Shown in pieces: positions 8,218 to 16,924 of a stretch of 64,000 bases of DNA. Both the position numbers and the translations under genes were made by a program. Source of the DNA: Pantoea endophytica (GTDB lineage: Bacteria; Pseudomonadota; Gammaproteobacteria; Enterobacterales; Enterobacteriaceae). The notes below the pieces were generated by a model, which worked only from the letters and a program-made list of their open reading frames with translations, was not told where the DNA came from and did no database searches. The stretch covers positions 372,001 to 436,000 of the forward strand of contig NZ_PJRT01000033.1 of assembly GCF_002858935.1 (NCBI RefSeq). The letters are read 5' to 3'. Each line of letters opens with the position of its first letter. Positions within the stretch are counted from its first letter, which is position 1.

Positions 8218-9144
8218 TTACAGCATGTTCTTGGATTGAAGGAAATCACGCGCCACCTGTTGCGGCGACTGATGATCAATATCGACACGCTTATTCATCT
8301 CGGTGATCGCTTCGTCATTAATCAACGCGGAGAGTTGATTGAGCGCCGTATCCAAACCCGGATGGCTCTCCAGCACATCCTGACGCACTACGGGCGTGAC
8401 GTTGTAACTTGGGAAGAAGTGCTTATCATCTTCTAACACTTTGAGTTCGAACCCTTTCACGCGGCCATCGGTGGTGTAGATCAAACCGGCATCAACAAAG
8501 CCATCGCGAATCGCGTTGTAAACCAAGCCGGGATCCATCTGGCGAATCTGCGGACGATCGAGCGGCATGTTGTAGGCTTTCTGCAATGGCTTAAGACCAT
8601 CGGAGCGGCCTGAGAATTCCAGGTCCAAACCCAGTTTCCAGTTATGATCCGGATCGTTCTTGCGTACCTCTTCCAGCTTCGCCACCAGTTGCGACATGGT
8701 ATTGATGCCTTCTTTCTCCGCACGATCGCGTTGCATGGCAAACGCATAGGTATTGTTCATCGGTGCAGGATTGAGCCACACCAGCCCTAACTTCGCATCC
8801 AGCTGTTTCACCGTTTTATACGCGTCTTCGGTCGACATCGGCTTATTAATGTGGTTAAAGATGATCAGCGAAGTACCGGTGTACTCCCATGTCATATCAA
8901 TCTGTTTATTGATCATCGCGTTACGACCAATAGTGGTGGCGATATTGGTCTTGGGGATCACCTGAAAACCTTTCTTTTGCAGCCAGATTACTGTCATCGC
9001 GGAGAGGATGTGCTGCTCCGTAAAGCTCTTAGTTGCCATGGTAATCGGTGTTGCAGCCGCGGCGCTTTGGCTGATTGCCAGCGTCGCGGTGAGTGCCAGC
9101 GCAGTACGTTTAACCCAGCGCGCCAGTTTGTTGGCAGTGGCCAT
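8218..9144 (-). CDS. osmX: Periplasmic osmoprotectant-binding protein (OsmX)
   Basis: 308 residues starting at ATG 9144, chosen because AAGGAG lies seven bases upstream and the N-terminus [20 protein letters not shown] then forms a Sec signal peptide cleaved after A-A-A-A. An upstream extension to 9228 is open but overlaps osmY and lacks this signature. The mature part begins [13 protein letters not shown], the typical OpuAC-type opening of betaine-binding proteins. It would deliver the compatible solute to the OsmW/OsmY channel. Position between the two permease genes matches the Salmonella osmVWXY order. Confidence 0.85.
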   Translation of the reverse strand: MATANKLARWVKRTALALTATLAISQSAAAATPITMATKSFTEQHILSAMTVIWLQKKGFQVIPKTNIATTIGRNAMINKQIDMTWEYTGTSLIIFNHINKPMSTEDAYKTVKQLDAKLGLVWLNPAPMNNTYAFAMQRDRAEKEGINTMSQLVAKLEEVRKNDPDHNWKLGLDLEFSGRSDGLKPLQKAYNMPLDRPQIRQMDPGLVYNAIRDGFVDAGLIYTTDGRVKGFELKVLEDDKHFFPSYNVTPVVRQDVLESHPGLDTALNQLSALINDEAITEMNKRVDIDHQSPQQVARDFLQSKNML

Positions 9145-9160
9145 CACAAAGCTCCTTGTG

Positions 9161-9877
9161 TTAAGCCGCAGAGTGCGGGCTGAGATAACGTCCCAATGCC
9201 GCGAGCAGCATGTCGAGCACCAGCGCAACCAGCGCGGTGGCCACAGCGCCGAGGATCAGCGTAGGGAAGTCGTTGAGGTAGATGCCGGGGAAGATCAGCT
9301 CACCAAAACTGCTGGCGCCGATCAGGAACGCCAATGGCGCGGTACCGACGTTAATCGCCGTGGCGATGCGCACGCCTGCCAGAATCACCGGCAGCGCATT
9401 GGGAATTTCCACCTGACGCAAACGCTGAAACTTCGTCATACCTATACCGTTGGCGGCTTCAATCAGCGACGGCGGTACCGCGCTTAAACCGGCAAAAGTA
9501 TTACGCACAATTGGCAGTAGCGAGGCGAGGAACAGGGCAATCAGCGCGGGACGATCGCCGATACCGACAATCACCATCGCGAGCGCCAATACCGCCAGCG
9601 GTGGCAGCGTGTTACCCACGTTGAAAATTTGCATCACGTACTCTGCCCAGCGACGAGCGAACGGACGGCTAAGCAGGATGCCGCTGGGAATGCCCACCAG
9701 TAACGCAAAGAACATTGACCAAAACACTAAAAACAGATGCTGCTGCCCGAGATAAACCAAATCTTCCCGCCGGTCGCGCAGCGTATTCAGCCCCAGCCCC
9801 CAAACCAGCAGGGCAATCACCGCAACAATCGCGAGCAGAGCCAGCCCAGCGCGGCGGGCGAGCGATGCATTTTGCAT
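9161..9877 (-). CDS. osmY: Osmoprotectant ABC transporter permease (OsmY)
   Basis: 238 residues, first gene of the osm operon. It has a BPD-type permease fold, with an extra N-terminal helix ([19 protein letters not shown]) compared with OsmW. The EAA region is [11 protein letters not shown] near residue 143. The gene ends 16 bases before osmX. The symbol follows Salmonella usage and is unrelated to the E. coli periplasmic protein OsmY. The promoter would lie in 9878-10261. Confidence 0.83.
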   Translation of the reverse strand: MQNASLARRAGLALLAIVAVIALLVWGLGLNTLRDRREDLVYLGQQHLFLVFWSMFFALLVGIPSGILLSRPFARRWAEYVMQIFNVGNTLPPLAVLALAMVIVGIGDRPALIALFLASLLPIVRNTFAGLSAVPPSLIEAANGIGMTKFQRLRQVEIPNALPVILAGVRIATAINVGTAPLAFLIGASSFGELIFPGIYLNDFPTLILGAVATALVALVLDMLLAALGRYLSPHSAA

Positions 9878-10261
9878 AGCCAGTGTCTCCCTGATTCAAG
9901 AAATCGTTCGATAGGTAATGTCATTCCCAGGATGACGGCGCAGTGTTAAAACGCACACATACGAAAATCCTTCACCCCGTTAAATTGCAGTTAAAATGAC
10001 TGTTATCAGATGCTTTTTCAGTGAATATCTGGAAAGCACCGCTTAGACCTATAGCAATGCTTGTCGATAAGCGCTAGTTTTTGCGGCAAAATCAGACAGA
10101 TAGAAATAATAAAAAACGCCATCTAACCCGCGTGGAATAAGGCATCATTCGACAATAAAAAATATTCATCGAAATAAGTGACGTCGTCACAGATAGGTCG
10201 CACGCAGAGGAAACTGGTCTGGCGAATTTTGAGCTAGCCTTGTTAGAAATTAAGGAGACGT
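9878..10261. promoter_or_regulatory. Divergent promoter region of osmYXWV and the DHA2 transporter
   Basis: 384 bases without a gene. It is AT-rich in 10080-10170 and must hold promoters for both flanking genes. One clear dyad is GTGACG-T-CGTCAC at 10178-10190, 72 bases before the transporter start, a possible operator for an unlinked regulator. No confident -35/-10 pair was found. Confidence 0.4.
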
Positions 10262-11722
10262 ATGACTGAAACTGCAGAATTGAACACGGAACATCGCCAC
10301 TGGATTCTTATCGGCTGCATGCTCGCTATGTTTATGGCGGCGATTGAAGTCACCATCGTGGCCACCGCCATGCCGACCATTATTGCCGATCTTGGCGGCT
10401 TTTCGCAGTTTGGCTGGGTATTTTCCATCTATCTACTGACGCAAGCCGTCAGCGTGCCGCTGTATGGCCGACTGGCAGATATGTGGGGCCGCAAACGGCT
10501 ATTGTTTATCGGTGTTTCGCTATTTTTACTGGGATCGATTCTGTGCGGATTTGCCCACAGCATGGCGTGGCTGATCCTGTTTCGCGCTTTTCAGGGGTTA
10601 GGTGCCGGCGCGATTATGCCGCTAACGTCCACCATTGTGGCGGACGTCTATTCGCCGCGCGAACGCGCCAACGTCCAGGGTTGGCTCTCCAGCGTCTGGG
10701 GCGTGGCGGCAATCATTGGTCCGCTGAGCGGCGCGTGGCTGGTGCAGCACTTTAGCTGGTCGGTGATTTTCTGGGTCAACGTGCCGATTGGCGCCATCGC
10801 CATGCTGCTGCTGGCGCGTTTTCTTCCATCGCGTGAACAAAATCAGGCCACCACGCTCAATCTCACCGGCAGCTGCTGGCTGATGATCTGCGTAACGGCG
10901 TTGCTGGTCGCGCTGCTGCAGGCAGAAGTGCTCGGTTTCTGGCTGGTGCCGTTCCTGCTGCTGGCGGTCATTGCTGCCTGGCGTTTAAAACAGCATGAAC
11001 AGCGTGCTGATGCGCCGCTGTTCCCGCTGGAAATCTGGCGCAGCCGGCTCATCGTTGCTGGCAACATCGGCAACCTGATCATCGGTGCCAGTATGATGGG
11101 CATCAGCGCCTTTCTACCAACCTGGATTCAGGGCATCACCGGCGGCACGCCGCTGCAGGCCGGCAGCGCACTGGCGATGATGTCGATTGGCTGGCCGCTG
11201 GCCAGTACATTGAGCGGTAGGTTGATGCTTATCACCTCCTATCGCTTCACCGCGCAGTTGGGCGCGCTGCTGCTGATTGCGGGCAGCGCATTACTGCTGC
11301 TACTGCGCAGCGACAGCTCAATCGTGCAGGCCGGATTCACCGCCTTTGTGATTGGCACCGGCATGGGCATGACCAGCACCACGTTTCTGGTATCGGTACA
11401 GAACCATGCGCATTACGACATTCGCGGCATTTGCACCGCCTCAATCATGTTCAGCCGCATGATCGGTTCGGCGATTGGTACCGCGTTATTGGGCGCAGTG
11501 CTGAACCTTAACTTGTCGCTGCGTCTGCCGCAGGCTGACGATCCGATGCAGAAAATCATGTCGCCTGAAAGCCGTCAGGCGCTGTCGGAGGCGACATTGC
11601 ATGACTGGACCGGACAAATCGCCAGTTCTTTACATTGGGTGTTTGTAGTGTCGTTGCTGATTGCGCTGCTAACGTTGTGGGTGGCGTGGATAATGCCGCG
11701 GCAAAGGCCGGAAGTGGAGTAA
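10262..11722 (+). CDS. DHA2-family (14-helix) MFS drug transporter
   Basis: 486 residues, proton-driven exporter of the EmrB/QacA type. Motif A is G-R-L-A-D-M-W-G-R-K near residue 65; motif C-like G-P-L-S-G-A-W-L follows near 155; the opening A-I-E-V-T-I-V-A-T-A-M-P-T-I is motif D1 of the DHA2 family. About 14 membrane segments are predicted, against 12 for ynfM. TAAGGAGACGT precedes the ATG. It stands alone without an EmrA partner or a linked regulator. Substrate unknown; related proteins export dyes, quaternary ammonium compounds or siderophores. Confidence 0.85.
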   Translation: MTETAELNTEHRHWILIGCMLAMFMAAIEVTIVATAMPTIIADLGGFSQFGWVFSIYLLTQAVSVPLYGRLADMWGRKRLLFIGVSLFLLGSILCGFAHSMAWLILFRAFQGLGAGAIMPLTSTIVADVYSPRERANVQGWLSSVWGVAAIIGPLSGAWLVQHFSWSVIFWVNVPIGAIAMLLLARFLPSREQNQATTLNLTGSCWLMICVTALLVALLQAEVLGFWLVPFLLLAVIAAWRLKQHEQRADAPLFPLEIWRSRLIVAGNIGNLIIGASMMGISAFLPTWIQGITGGTPLQAGSALAMMSIGWPLASTLSGRLMLITSYRFTAQLGALLLIAGSALLLLLRSDSSIVQAGFTAFVIGTGMGMTSTTFLVSVQNHAHYDIRGICTASIMFSRMIGSAIGTALLGAVLNLNLSLRLPQADDPMQKIMSPESRQALSEATLHDWTGQIASSLHWVFVVSLLIALLTLWVAWIMPRQRPEVE

Positions 11723-11727
11723 AAGCA

Positions 11728-11747
11728 GGGCGGCCAGAGAGCCGCCC
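11728..11747. terminator. Bidirectional hairpin between convergent genes
   Basis: GGGCGGC-CAGAGA-GCCGCCC, a perfect 7-bp GC stem between the DHA2 gene stop and the ynfD stop. On the minus strand it is followed by TGCTTTTA, on the plus strand by GAAAGTTT, so it can serve both genes. Confidence 0.7.
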
Positions 11748-11753
11748 GAAAGT

Positions 11754-12050
11754 TTACTGCGCTGGCGTATCCTGAGAGCTGCCCACGCTGTCTGGCACGG
11801 TGCTGTCACCATCACGGCCATTTTTCTTGTAGACGATTTTCTGTGTGTCGTTCTCACAATGACCCACAACCTGGCCGCCGACCTGATCGGCTTGATCATT
11901 GGCCACGATATCCAGCGTGAAGTCCGATTCGGCGACGCCGTTGTTAATGATTTTTTTGCTGATGTCCGCTTTGACGCTTTCACAAGACGCCTGCGCCAAT
12001 ACCGGCAGCGACAACATCGCCATCAGCAGAACTGCATTACGTTTTTTCAT
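11754..12050 (-). CDS. ynfD: DUF1161 periplasmic protein (YnfD type)
   Basis: 98 residues. MKKRNAVLLMAMLSLPVLAQ is a signal peptide cleaved before A-S-C-E. The DUF1161 core S-C-E-x-x-K-x-x-I-x-x-K-I and V-V-G-H-C-E-N-D-T-Q-K-I-V-Y is intact, with two cysteines that could pair. The tail is acidic and low in complexity. The start at 12050 has AAGGAG six bases upstream; an ATG one codon earlier sits too near. E. coli YnfD is of the same type and length. Function unknown. Confidence 0.78.
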   Translation of the reverse strand: MKKRNAVLLMAMLSLPVLAQASCESVKADISKKIINNGVAESDFTLDIVANDQADQVGGQVVGHCENDTQKIVYKKNGRDGDSTVPDSVGSSQDTPAQ

Positions 12051-12102
12051 CATTCACTCCTTTGGTCAGAAATCCTGTCAAAACTATAGCAGTGATAAAC
12101 GA

Positions 12103-12438
12103 TTAAGGTGCAATTGGACGTCCGGTGCGGCGGTCGAGGCAGCGCAGCGTATTCGGTTCCCAATAGGCGTTAACGTTGTAGCTCTTTTCGCAGGAGTCGC
12201 GTGTATCAAAGGCTTTGTCCGCTTTATCGAACTCTTTCTCAACGCGCGTATTGACCTTGTTACGCAGGTTTTTGGTATCGTTCCACTGCTCTTTGCTCTG
12301 GCGCGCGGCTTCATTACTGGAGGCGCTGCTGCCATCTTCAATAATCAGGCGATCGGTTTTGGCCGCAGCGATGGGCGCAGCCATTAACAGGCTCGACGTC
12401 ACCACGGTAGCCAGCAGGGCGGAAAACAGTTTTTTCAT
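12103..12438 (-). CDS. ynfB: DUF1283 periplasmic protein (YnfB)
   Basis: 111 residues starting MKKLFSALL at 12438, where AAGGA is seven bases upstream; the ATG at 12444 is too close. A signal peptide ends near A-I-A-A-A. The mature protein carries the YnfB family segments [15 protein letters not shown] and [17 protein letters not shown], close to E. coli YnfB, and two cysteines. Function unknown. It is 52 bases from ynfD on the same strand; E. coli has speG and ynfC between them, which are absent here. Confidence 0.9.
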   Translation of the reverse strand: MKKLFSALLATVVTSSLLMAAPIAAAKTDRLIIEDGSSASSNEAARQSKEQWNDTKNLRNKVNTRVEKEFDKADKAFDTRDSCEKSYNVNAYWEPNTLRCLDRRTGRPIAP

Positions 12439-12464
12439 CGTCATTTCCTTCAGTTAACACCAGC

Positions 12465-12539
12465 ACAGCCGGGATCGCGGCTGTAACAACCATGGCCGCT
12501 AGTATATCATCGCTGCTTCTTTGCTCACCAGCGGTGAGC
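12465..12539. promoter_or_regulatory. Two dyads between divergent ynfB and ynfA
   Basis: ACAGCCG-GGATCG-CGGCTGT at 12465-12484 lies just upstream of ynfB. GCTCACC-AGC-GGTGAGC at 12523-12539 lies 29 bases before ynfA. Either could be an operator for the divergent promoters; no matching regulator is recognised. Confidence 0.35.
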
Positions 12540-12568
12540 GCTTTGTTTAGCTTAGCGAGAGATTTTCT

Positions 12569-12898
12569 ATGCTGGTCAAAACCGCCTTGCTGTTTTTTAT
12601 CACTGCGATAGCGGAAATTGTTGGCTGTTTCCTGCCGTGGCTGTGGTTGAAGAAGGGCATGACGGCGTGGCTGCTGGTGCCAGCCGCGGCAAGTCTGGCG
12701 CTGTTTGTCTGGTTGTTGACGTTGCATCCTGCCGCGAGCGGGCGCGTTTATGCGGCCTATGGCGGCGTATATGTGCTGACGGCGCTAATCTGGCTGCGCG
12801 TGGTGGATGGCGTAAAACTGAGTACGTGGGATTGGGTTGGCGCGCTGGTCGCCTTGAGCGGCATGTTGATTATCGTAACCGGTTGGGGCCGCGCGTAA
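12569..12898 (+). CDS. ynfA: YnfA, UPF0060 small membrane protein
   Basis: 109 residues with four membrane helices, resembling SMR-type exporters. The segments [12 protein letters not shown] and [18 protein letters not shown] are nearly identical to E. coli YnfA (108). It acts in the inner membrane; an efflux role has been proposed for the family but is not settled. It diverges from ynfB as the next backbone gene. The 127 bases that follow (12899-13025) contain only minor hairpins (GCGGC-AAAA-GCCGC near 12952). Confidence 0.93.
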   Translation: MLVKTALLFFITAIAEIVGCFLPWLWLKKGMTAWLLVPAAASLALFVWLLTLHPAASGRVYAAYGGVYVLTALIWLRVVDGVKLSTWDWVGALVALSGMLIIVTGWGRA

Positions 12899-13025
12899 TC
12901 ATCGGCCACACCGGCGTGCGATATCAGGGGGAAACATCCCCATGAGATCGTCGCGGCAAAAGCCGCCGGAGCGCCTCACAGGATGGTCGCCCCGGATATT
13001 TCGATCAAACAGCGTGTAACCGCGA

Positions 13026-13772
13026 TTAACCTTTATGCACCTTCAGTCCCGCGGTGGTTTGCGTCACCGGCATAATCTCCAGCGTATTGATGTTGACGTG
13101 CTTCGGCAGCGTCGTCACCCAATACACCGCTTCGGTGACATCTTCCGCCGTCAGTGCGGTGGTGCCTTCATAAACCTGGCCCGCTTTATCGTCATCGCCC
13201 TTGAAGCGCACGTTTGAGAACTCGGTGCCGCCCACCAAACCTGGCTCGATATCGGTCACGCGCAGCGCGGTGCCGTGCAGGTCGGTACGCAGATTCAGGC
13301 TGAACTGGCGCACGAACGCTTTGGTCGCGCCATACACGTTGCCACCCAAGTAAGGCCAGCTGCCGGCAATCGAACCGATATTCACGATATGACCAACATT
13401 GCGTTCAACCATTGCCGGCAGCACCGCACGCGTCATGTACACCAAACCTTTGTTGTTGGTGTCGATCATATTTTCCCAGTCTTCGATATTGGCTTTGTGC
13501 GCCGGTTCCACACCCAACGCCAGGCCAGCATTGTTAACCAGCACATCAATATTGCGCCATTCAGCGGGCAGGGAGGCGATCGCTTCATCGATGGCGGCGC
13601 GATTACGCACGTCCAGCTGAACGGTATACAGATTATCGCCCAACTCATCTTTCAGCTCTTTTAAACGCTCAGCGCGACGTCCGCTGGCGATCACTTTGTG
13701 ACCTGTAGCAATGAAGCGGCGGGTGATACTTTGACCAAAACCAGCAGTTGCGCCAGTAACAAAAATAATCAT
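13026..13772 (-). CDS. ydfG: NADP-dependent 3-hydroxy acid dehydrogenase YdfG
   Basis: 248 residues, a classical short-chain dehydrogenase of the cytosol. It oxidises L-allo-threonine, serine and 3-hydroxy acids and reduces malonic semialdehyde. The cofactor motif is T-G-A-T-A-G-F-G near residue 6, then N-N-A-G-L-A-L-G, and the catalytic Y-G-A-T-K (Y-x-x-x-K) near residue 147. The sequence is close to E. coli YdfG along its whole length. AAGGAA precedes the ATG. In E. coli ydfG adjoins dcp; here 6.3 kb containing guaD-xdhABC separates them. Confidence 0.95.
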   Translation of the reverse strand: MIIFVTGATAGFGQSITRRFIATGHKVIASGRRAERLKELKDELGDNLYTVQLDVRNRAAIDEAIASLPAEWRNIDVLVNNAGLALGVEPAHKANIEDWENMIDTNNKGLVYMTRAVLPAMVERNVGHIVNIGSIAGSWPYLGGNVYGATKAFVRQFSLNLRTDLHGTALRVTDIEPGLVGGTEFSNVRFKGDDDKAGQVYEGTTALTAEDVTEAVYWVTTLPKHVNINTLEIMPVTQTTAGLKVHKG

Positions 13773-13964
13773 CTCACTGTTCCTTATACGATTTCAGGTT
13801 ATCAGCCACACCTTAGCATTAACCTCGAACCCATGCTCATGAAAACCCAAAGCAGCGTGTTGCAGGATTTTTCCTGCACATTACGAGTGCATTAGCGCAC
13901 CACAAAGACGCATCTCAACAGGCGATAAACACGCCATGCCCGGCAAAACTCGCCGCAATGTTAA

Positions 13965-13999
13965 ATCGCAACCGTTTGCGATTGCAGGCAACCGGTTGC
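13965..13999 (+). promoter_or_regulatory. Two tandem PurR-type operators upstream of guaD
   Basis: Box 1 (13965-13982) is ATCGCAA-CCGT-TTGCGAT and box 2 (13988-13999) is the perfect palindrome GCAACCGGTTGC. Both contain the PurR core GCAANCGNTTNC. Their centres are 20 bp apart, about two helical turns, on the same DNA face. TTGACA follows at 14021 and an AT-rich -10-like stretch TATTATATT at 14048-14056, though the spacing is longer than usual. This predicts PurR (or another LacI-family) control of guaD-xdhABC. The rest of 13773-14156 holds nothing else recognised. Confidence 0.65.
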
Positions 14000-14156
14000 G
14001 CATACGTTTGCTCGTTAAGCTTGACACAAAAACGCATCAGAACAACCTATTATATTGAAAGTAAACAGTATTTTTTGTTCTTTGCATTGGCATGCGCTTT
14101 GCAAACTATCTTTAAGGCAATCACCTGCACTAATAAAAAAGCACCAAGGAACCATT

Positions 14157-15485
14157 ATGCCTTACGCACCCGAAACGCTGCTGCGCGCCAGCTTCTTTGA
14201 TTTCACCGCTCTGGCCGCGCAGCCAGACGACATCGCTGCCAACGCGCGCTATCTCGAAGATGGCTTATTAACGCTGCGTGACGGCAAAGTGGTCAGCCTG
14301 GAAAGCTGGCAAATCGCGGAAGGGCGCGTTGATCCCACGCACGTCACCGATCTGCGCGGCAAACTGATTGTGCCCGGCTTTATAGACACCCATATTCATT
14401 ATCCGCAAACCGAGATGATCGGCGCCTTTGGCGAACAGCTGCTGGAGTGGCTCAACCAATATACCTTCCCGGTGGAGAGCCAATATCACTGTCCCGATCA
14501 CGCGGCAAAAATGTCGGCGTTCTTCCTGCATCAGCTGCTGTCGAATGGCACCACCACCGCGCTGGTGTTCGGCACCGTGCATAAGCAGTCGGTCGACTCG
14601 CTGTTCAGCGCCGCGCAGCAGCTGGATATGCGGCTGATTGCTGGCAAAGTGATGATGGATCGCAATGCGCCGGAATACCTGACCGAAACCCCGGAAGAGA
14701 GTTATCAGCACACGCGTGAACTGATTGAGCGCTGGCATCAGCGCGGTCGCCTGAGCTATGCGCTCACGCCGCGCTTTGCACCGACCTCGTCGCCGGAATT
14801 GCTGGATAAAGTGCGTCAGCTGCGCGAGGAGTTTCCTGATGTCTGGATGCACACGCACCTAAGTGAAAATCCGCAGGAGATCGCCTGGGTAAAAGCGCTA
14901 TTCCCGGAGCGCGCAGGCTATCTTGATGTTTATCATCATCACCAACTTACCGGCAAACGTAGTGTGTTCGCGCACTGCCTGCATCTGGAAGATCAAGAGT
15001 GGCAATGCCTGCATGACACCGATTCATCAATTGCCTTCTGCCCGACCTCAAACCTGTTCCTCGGCAGCGGCTTATTCAGCATCAAACGCTGCTGGCAGCA
15101 GGGCGTGCGCATGGGCATTGGCACCGACGTTGGCGCAGGTACCACATTTAATCTGCTGCAAACGCTGGGCGAAGCCTACAAAGTCGGCCAGCTACAGCAA
15201 TACAAACTCAGCGCCTGCGAAGCGTTTTATCACGCCACCTTAGGCGGCGCGCACGCGCTCGATTTGGATGACGTTATCGGCAATTTTAACCCCGGCAAAG
15301 AGGCCGATTTCGTGGTACTCGATGCGGCGGTGTCGCCGCTGCAGAAGCTGCGCAATGCCAACAGCAAAGACATCTGGGAGCGGCTGTTTGTAATGATGAC
15401 GCTTGGCGACGACCGCAACATCGCGCAAACCTGGGTGAGCGGCAAGCCGGTTTGGCAGCGCGAAAGTGAGGAGCAAATCGCATGA
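14157..15485 (+). CDS. guaD: Guanine deaminase
   Basis: 442 residues; hydrolyses guanine to xanthine and ammonia in the cytosol. The amidohydrolase zinc motif D-T-H-I-H-Y-P-Q is near residue 80, the M-H-T-H-L-S-E-N segment near 232, F-A-H-C-L-H-L near 275 and the metal Asp in G-I-G-T-D-V-G near 320, all typical of the E. coli GuaD type. The start at 14157 has AAGGA six bases upstream; the frame is open for 34 further codons but without an SD. It is the first gene of guaD-xdhABC and overlaps xdhA by four bases (ATGA). Confidence 0.93.
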   Translation: MPYAPETLLRASFFDFTALAAQPDDIAANARYLEDGLLTLRDGKVVSLESWQIAEGRVDPTHVTDLRGKLIVPGFIDTHIHYPQTEMIGAFGEQLLEWLNQYTFPVESQYHCPDHAAKMSAFFLHQLLSNGTTTALVFGTVHKQSVDSLFSAAQQLDMRLIAGKVMMDRNAPEYLTETPEESYQHTRELIERWHQRGRLSYALTPRFAPTSSPELLDKVRQLREEFPDVWMHTHLSENPQEIAWVKALFPERAGYLDVYHHHQLTGKRSVFAHCLHLEDQEWQCLHDTDSSIAFCPTSNLFLGSGLFSIKRCWQQGVRMGIGTDVGAGTTFNLLQTLGEAYKVGQLQQYKLSACEAFYHATLGGAHALDLDDVIGNFNPGKEADFVVLDAAVSPLQKLRNANSKDIWERLFVMMTLGDDRNIAQTWVSGKPVWQRESEEQIA

Positions 15486-16924
15486 TCCAATTCTTACTCA
15501 ACGATCGTTTAGTCACCGAACACGAGCTTGATCCCAATCTCACCGTGCTTAACTACCTGCGCGGCCAGCAGCAGCGTCGCGGCACCAAAGAGGGCTGCGC
15601 GTCTGGCGATTGCGGTGCCTGCACCGTCACGCTCGGTAAAGTCGTCGATGGGCAGATGCAGTATCAGGCGGTGAACAGCTGTTTGACGCTGGTCAGCAGC
15701 CTGCAAGGCAAGCAATTGATTACCGTGGAAGATCTCAAGCAGGGCCGCGAACTACACAGCGTGCAGCAAGCGATGGTGGATTGCCACGGCTCGCAATGCG
15801 GCTACTGCACGCCGGGTTTTGTGATGTCGCTGTTTACTCTGCAGAAAAACAGCGCTGGCTGGGACCGACATCAGGCAGAACAGGTGCTGGCGGGTAATTT
15901 ATGTCGTTGCACCGGCTATCGTCCGATCATGGATGCGGCGCAGCAGGCGTGTGAACAACCTGATGCAGATGCCTTCAGCGCCAATGGACCCGCGCTAGTA
16001 CAGCGTTTACAGGCGCTCAGCAACGATGAAGTACAGATCATCGAAGCCGCGGGCAGCCGCTGCTATCTGCCGAAAACAGTAGCGCAACTCGCCGAGCTCT
16101 ATCAGCAATATCCTGAAGCCCGTCTGGTGGCTGGCGGTACCGATCTGACGCTGCAAATCACTCAGCAATATCAGCGCTTGCCGCTGCTGATCGCGCTGGA
16201 GCAGATTGATGAGTTGAAGGTCTGCCACGAAGATGAAACGCATCTTTATCTCGGTGCTGCCGCCTCATTGCAGCATTGCTATCAGTTTTTAGCACAGCAC
16301 ATTCCAGCGTTTAGCAGCATGCTGGAGCGTTTTGCCTCATTGCAAATTCGTAATCAGGGCACGCTCGGCGGCAATATTGGTAACGCATCGCCGATTGGTG
16401 ATTGCGCGCCGATGCTGCTGGCTTTAAATGCGCGTCTGGTTTTGCAGCAGGGTGAAAAGAGGCGAGAAGTCCCGCTCGACCATTTTTTTACTGCATATCG
16501 CCAAACGGTCTTGCTGCCGGGTGAATTCATTCGCAGCATCACCATCGCCAAAGTGACGGTGTCACCCAACTTTGCGGCGTGGAAAGTGGCTAAGCGGCTG
16601 GATGATGATATTTCCGCGGTTTTCGCCGCTATCAATCTGCACATCGCGGAAGGGGTAATTGTGAAAGCGCGGCTCGCCTTTGGGGGTATGGCCGCCACGC
16701 CGAAACGCGCGCTGGCGGCTGAAGCACAACTGCTGGGCCAGCCGCTGCATCTCAGCGCCATCGAAAAAGCCTGCGCCGCGCTGAGTGAGGATTTCCAGCC
16801 GCTAAGCGACTTCCGTGCCAGCGCCGATTATCGCCTGCAGGTGGCGCGCAATCTGTTGCGCCGCTACTACGCACAAGCGTCTGGCGAGCTGACCATTACT
16901 GAGGTATCGCGCTATGTCTCATAA
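15482..16924 (+). CDS. xdhA: Xanthine dehydrogenase small subunit (2Fe-2S/FAD)
   Basis: 480 residues. The plant-type [2Fe-2S] domain has E-G-C-A-S-G-D-C-G-A-C near residue 38 and a second cluster domain with C-G-Y-C-T-P-G-F near 105 and G-N-L-C-R-C-T-G-Y near 140. The FAD domain begins about residue 190 with V-A-G-G-T-D-L and contains T-L-G-G-N-I-G-N-A-S-P. Electrons pass from the molybdenum site of XdhB through the clusters to FAD and NAD. It overlaps guaD by 4 bases and xdhB by 11, so the genes are translationally coupled. The naming follows the two-subunit Rhodobacter type. Confidence 0.93.
   Translation: MIQFLLNDRLVTEHELDPNLTVLNYLRGQQQRRGTKEGCASGDCGACTVTLGKVVDGQMQYQAVNSCLTLVSSLQGKQLITVEDLKQGRELHSVQQAMVDCHGSQCGYCTPGFVMSLFTLQKNSAGWDRHQAEQVLAGNLCRCTGYRPIMDAAQQACEQPDADAFSANGPALVQRLQALSNDEVQIIEAAGSRCYLPKTVAQLAELYQQYPEARLVAGGTDLTLQITQQYQRLPLLIALEQIDELKVCHEDETHLYLGAAASLQHCYQFLAQHIPAFSSMLERFASLQIRNQGTLGGNIGNASPIGDCAPMLLALNARLVLQQGEKRREVPLDHFFTAYRQTVLLPGEFIRSITIAKVTVSPNFAAWKVAKRLDDDISAVFAAINLHIAEGVIVKARLAFGGMAATPKRALAAEAQLLGQPLHLSAIEKACAALSEDFQPLSDFRASADYRLQVARNLLRRYYAQASGELTITEVSRYVS

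Noticed and set aside
8396-8410. Ter-like sequence GTTGTAACTT (possible Tus site)
   Set aside because: The bases flanking the core differ from the Ter consensus and the sequence lies inside osmX codons. A similar partial match at about 24948-24956 lies inside the phosphatase gene. Neither is convincing.
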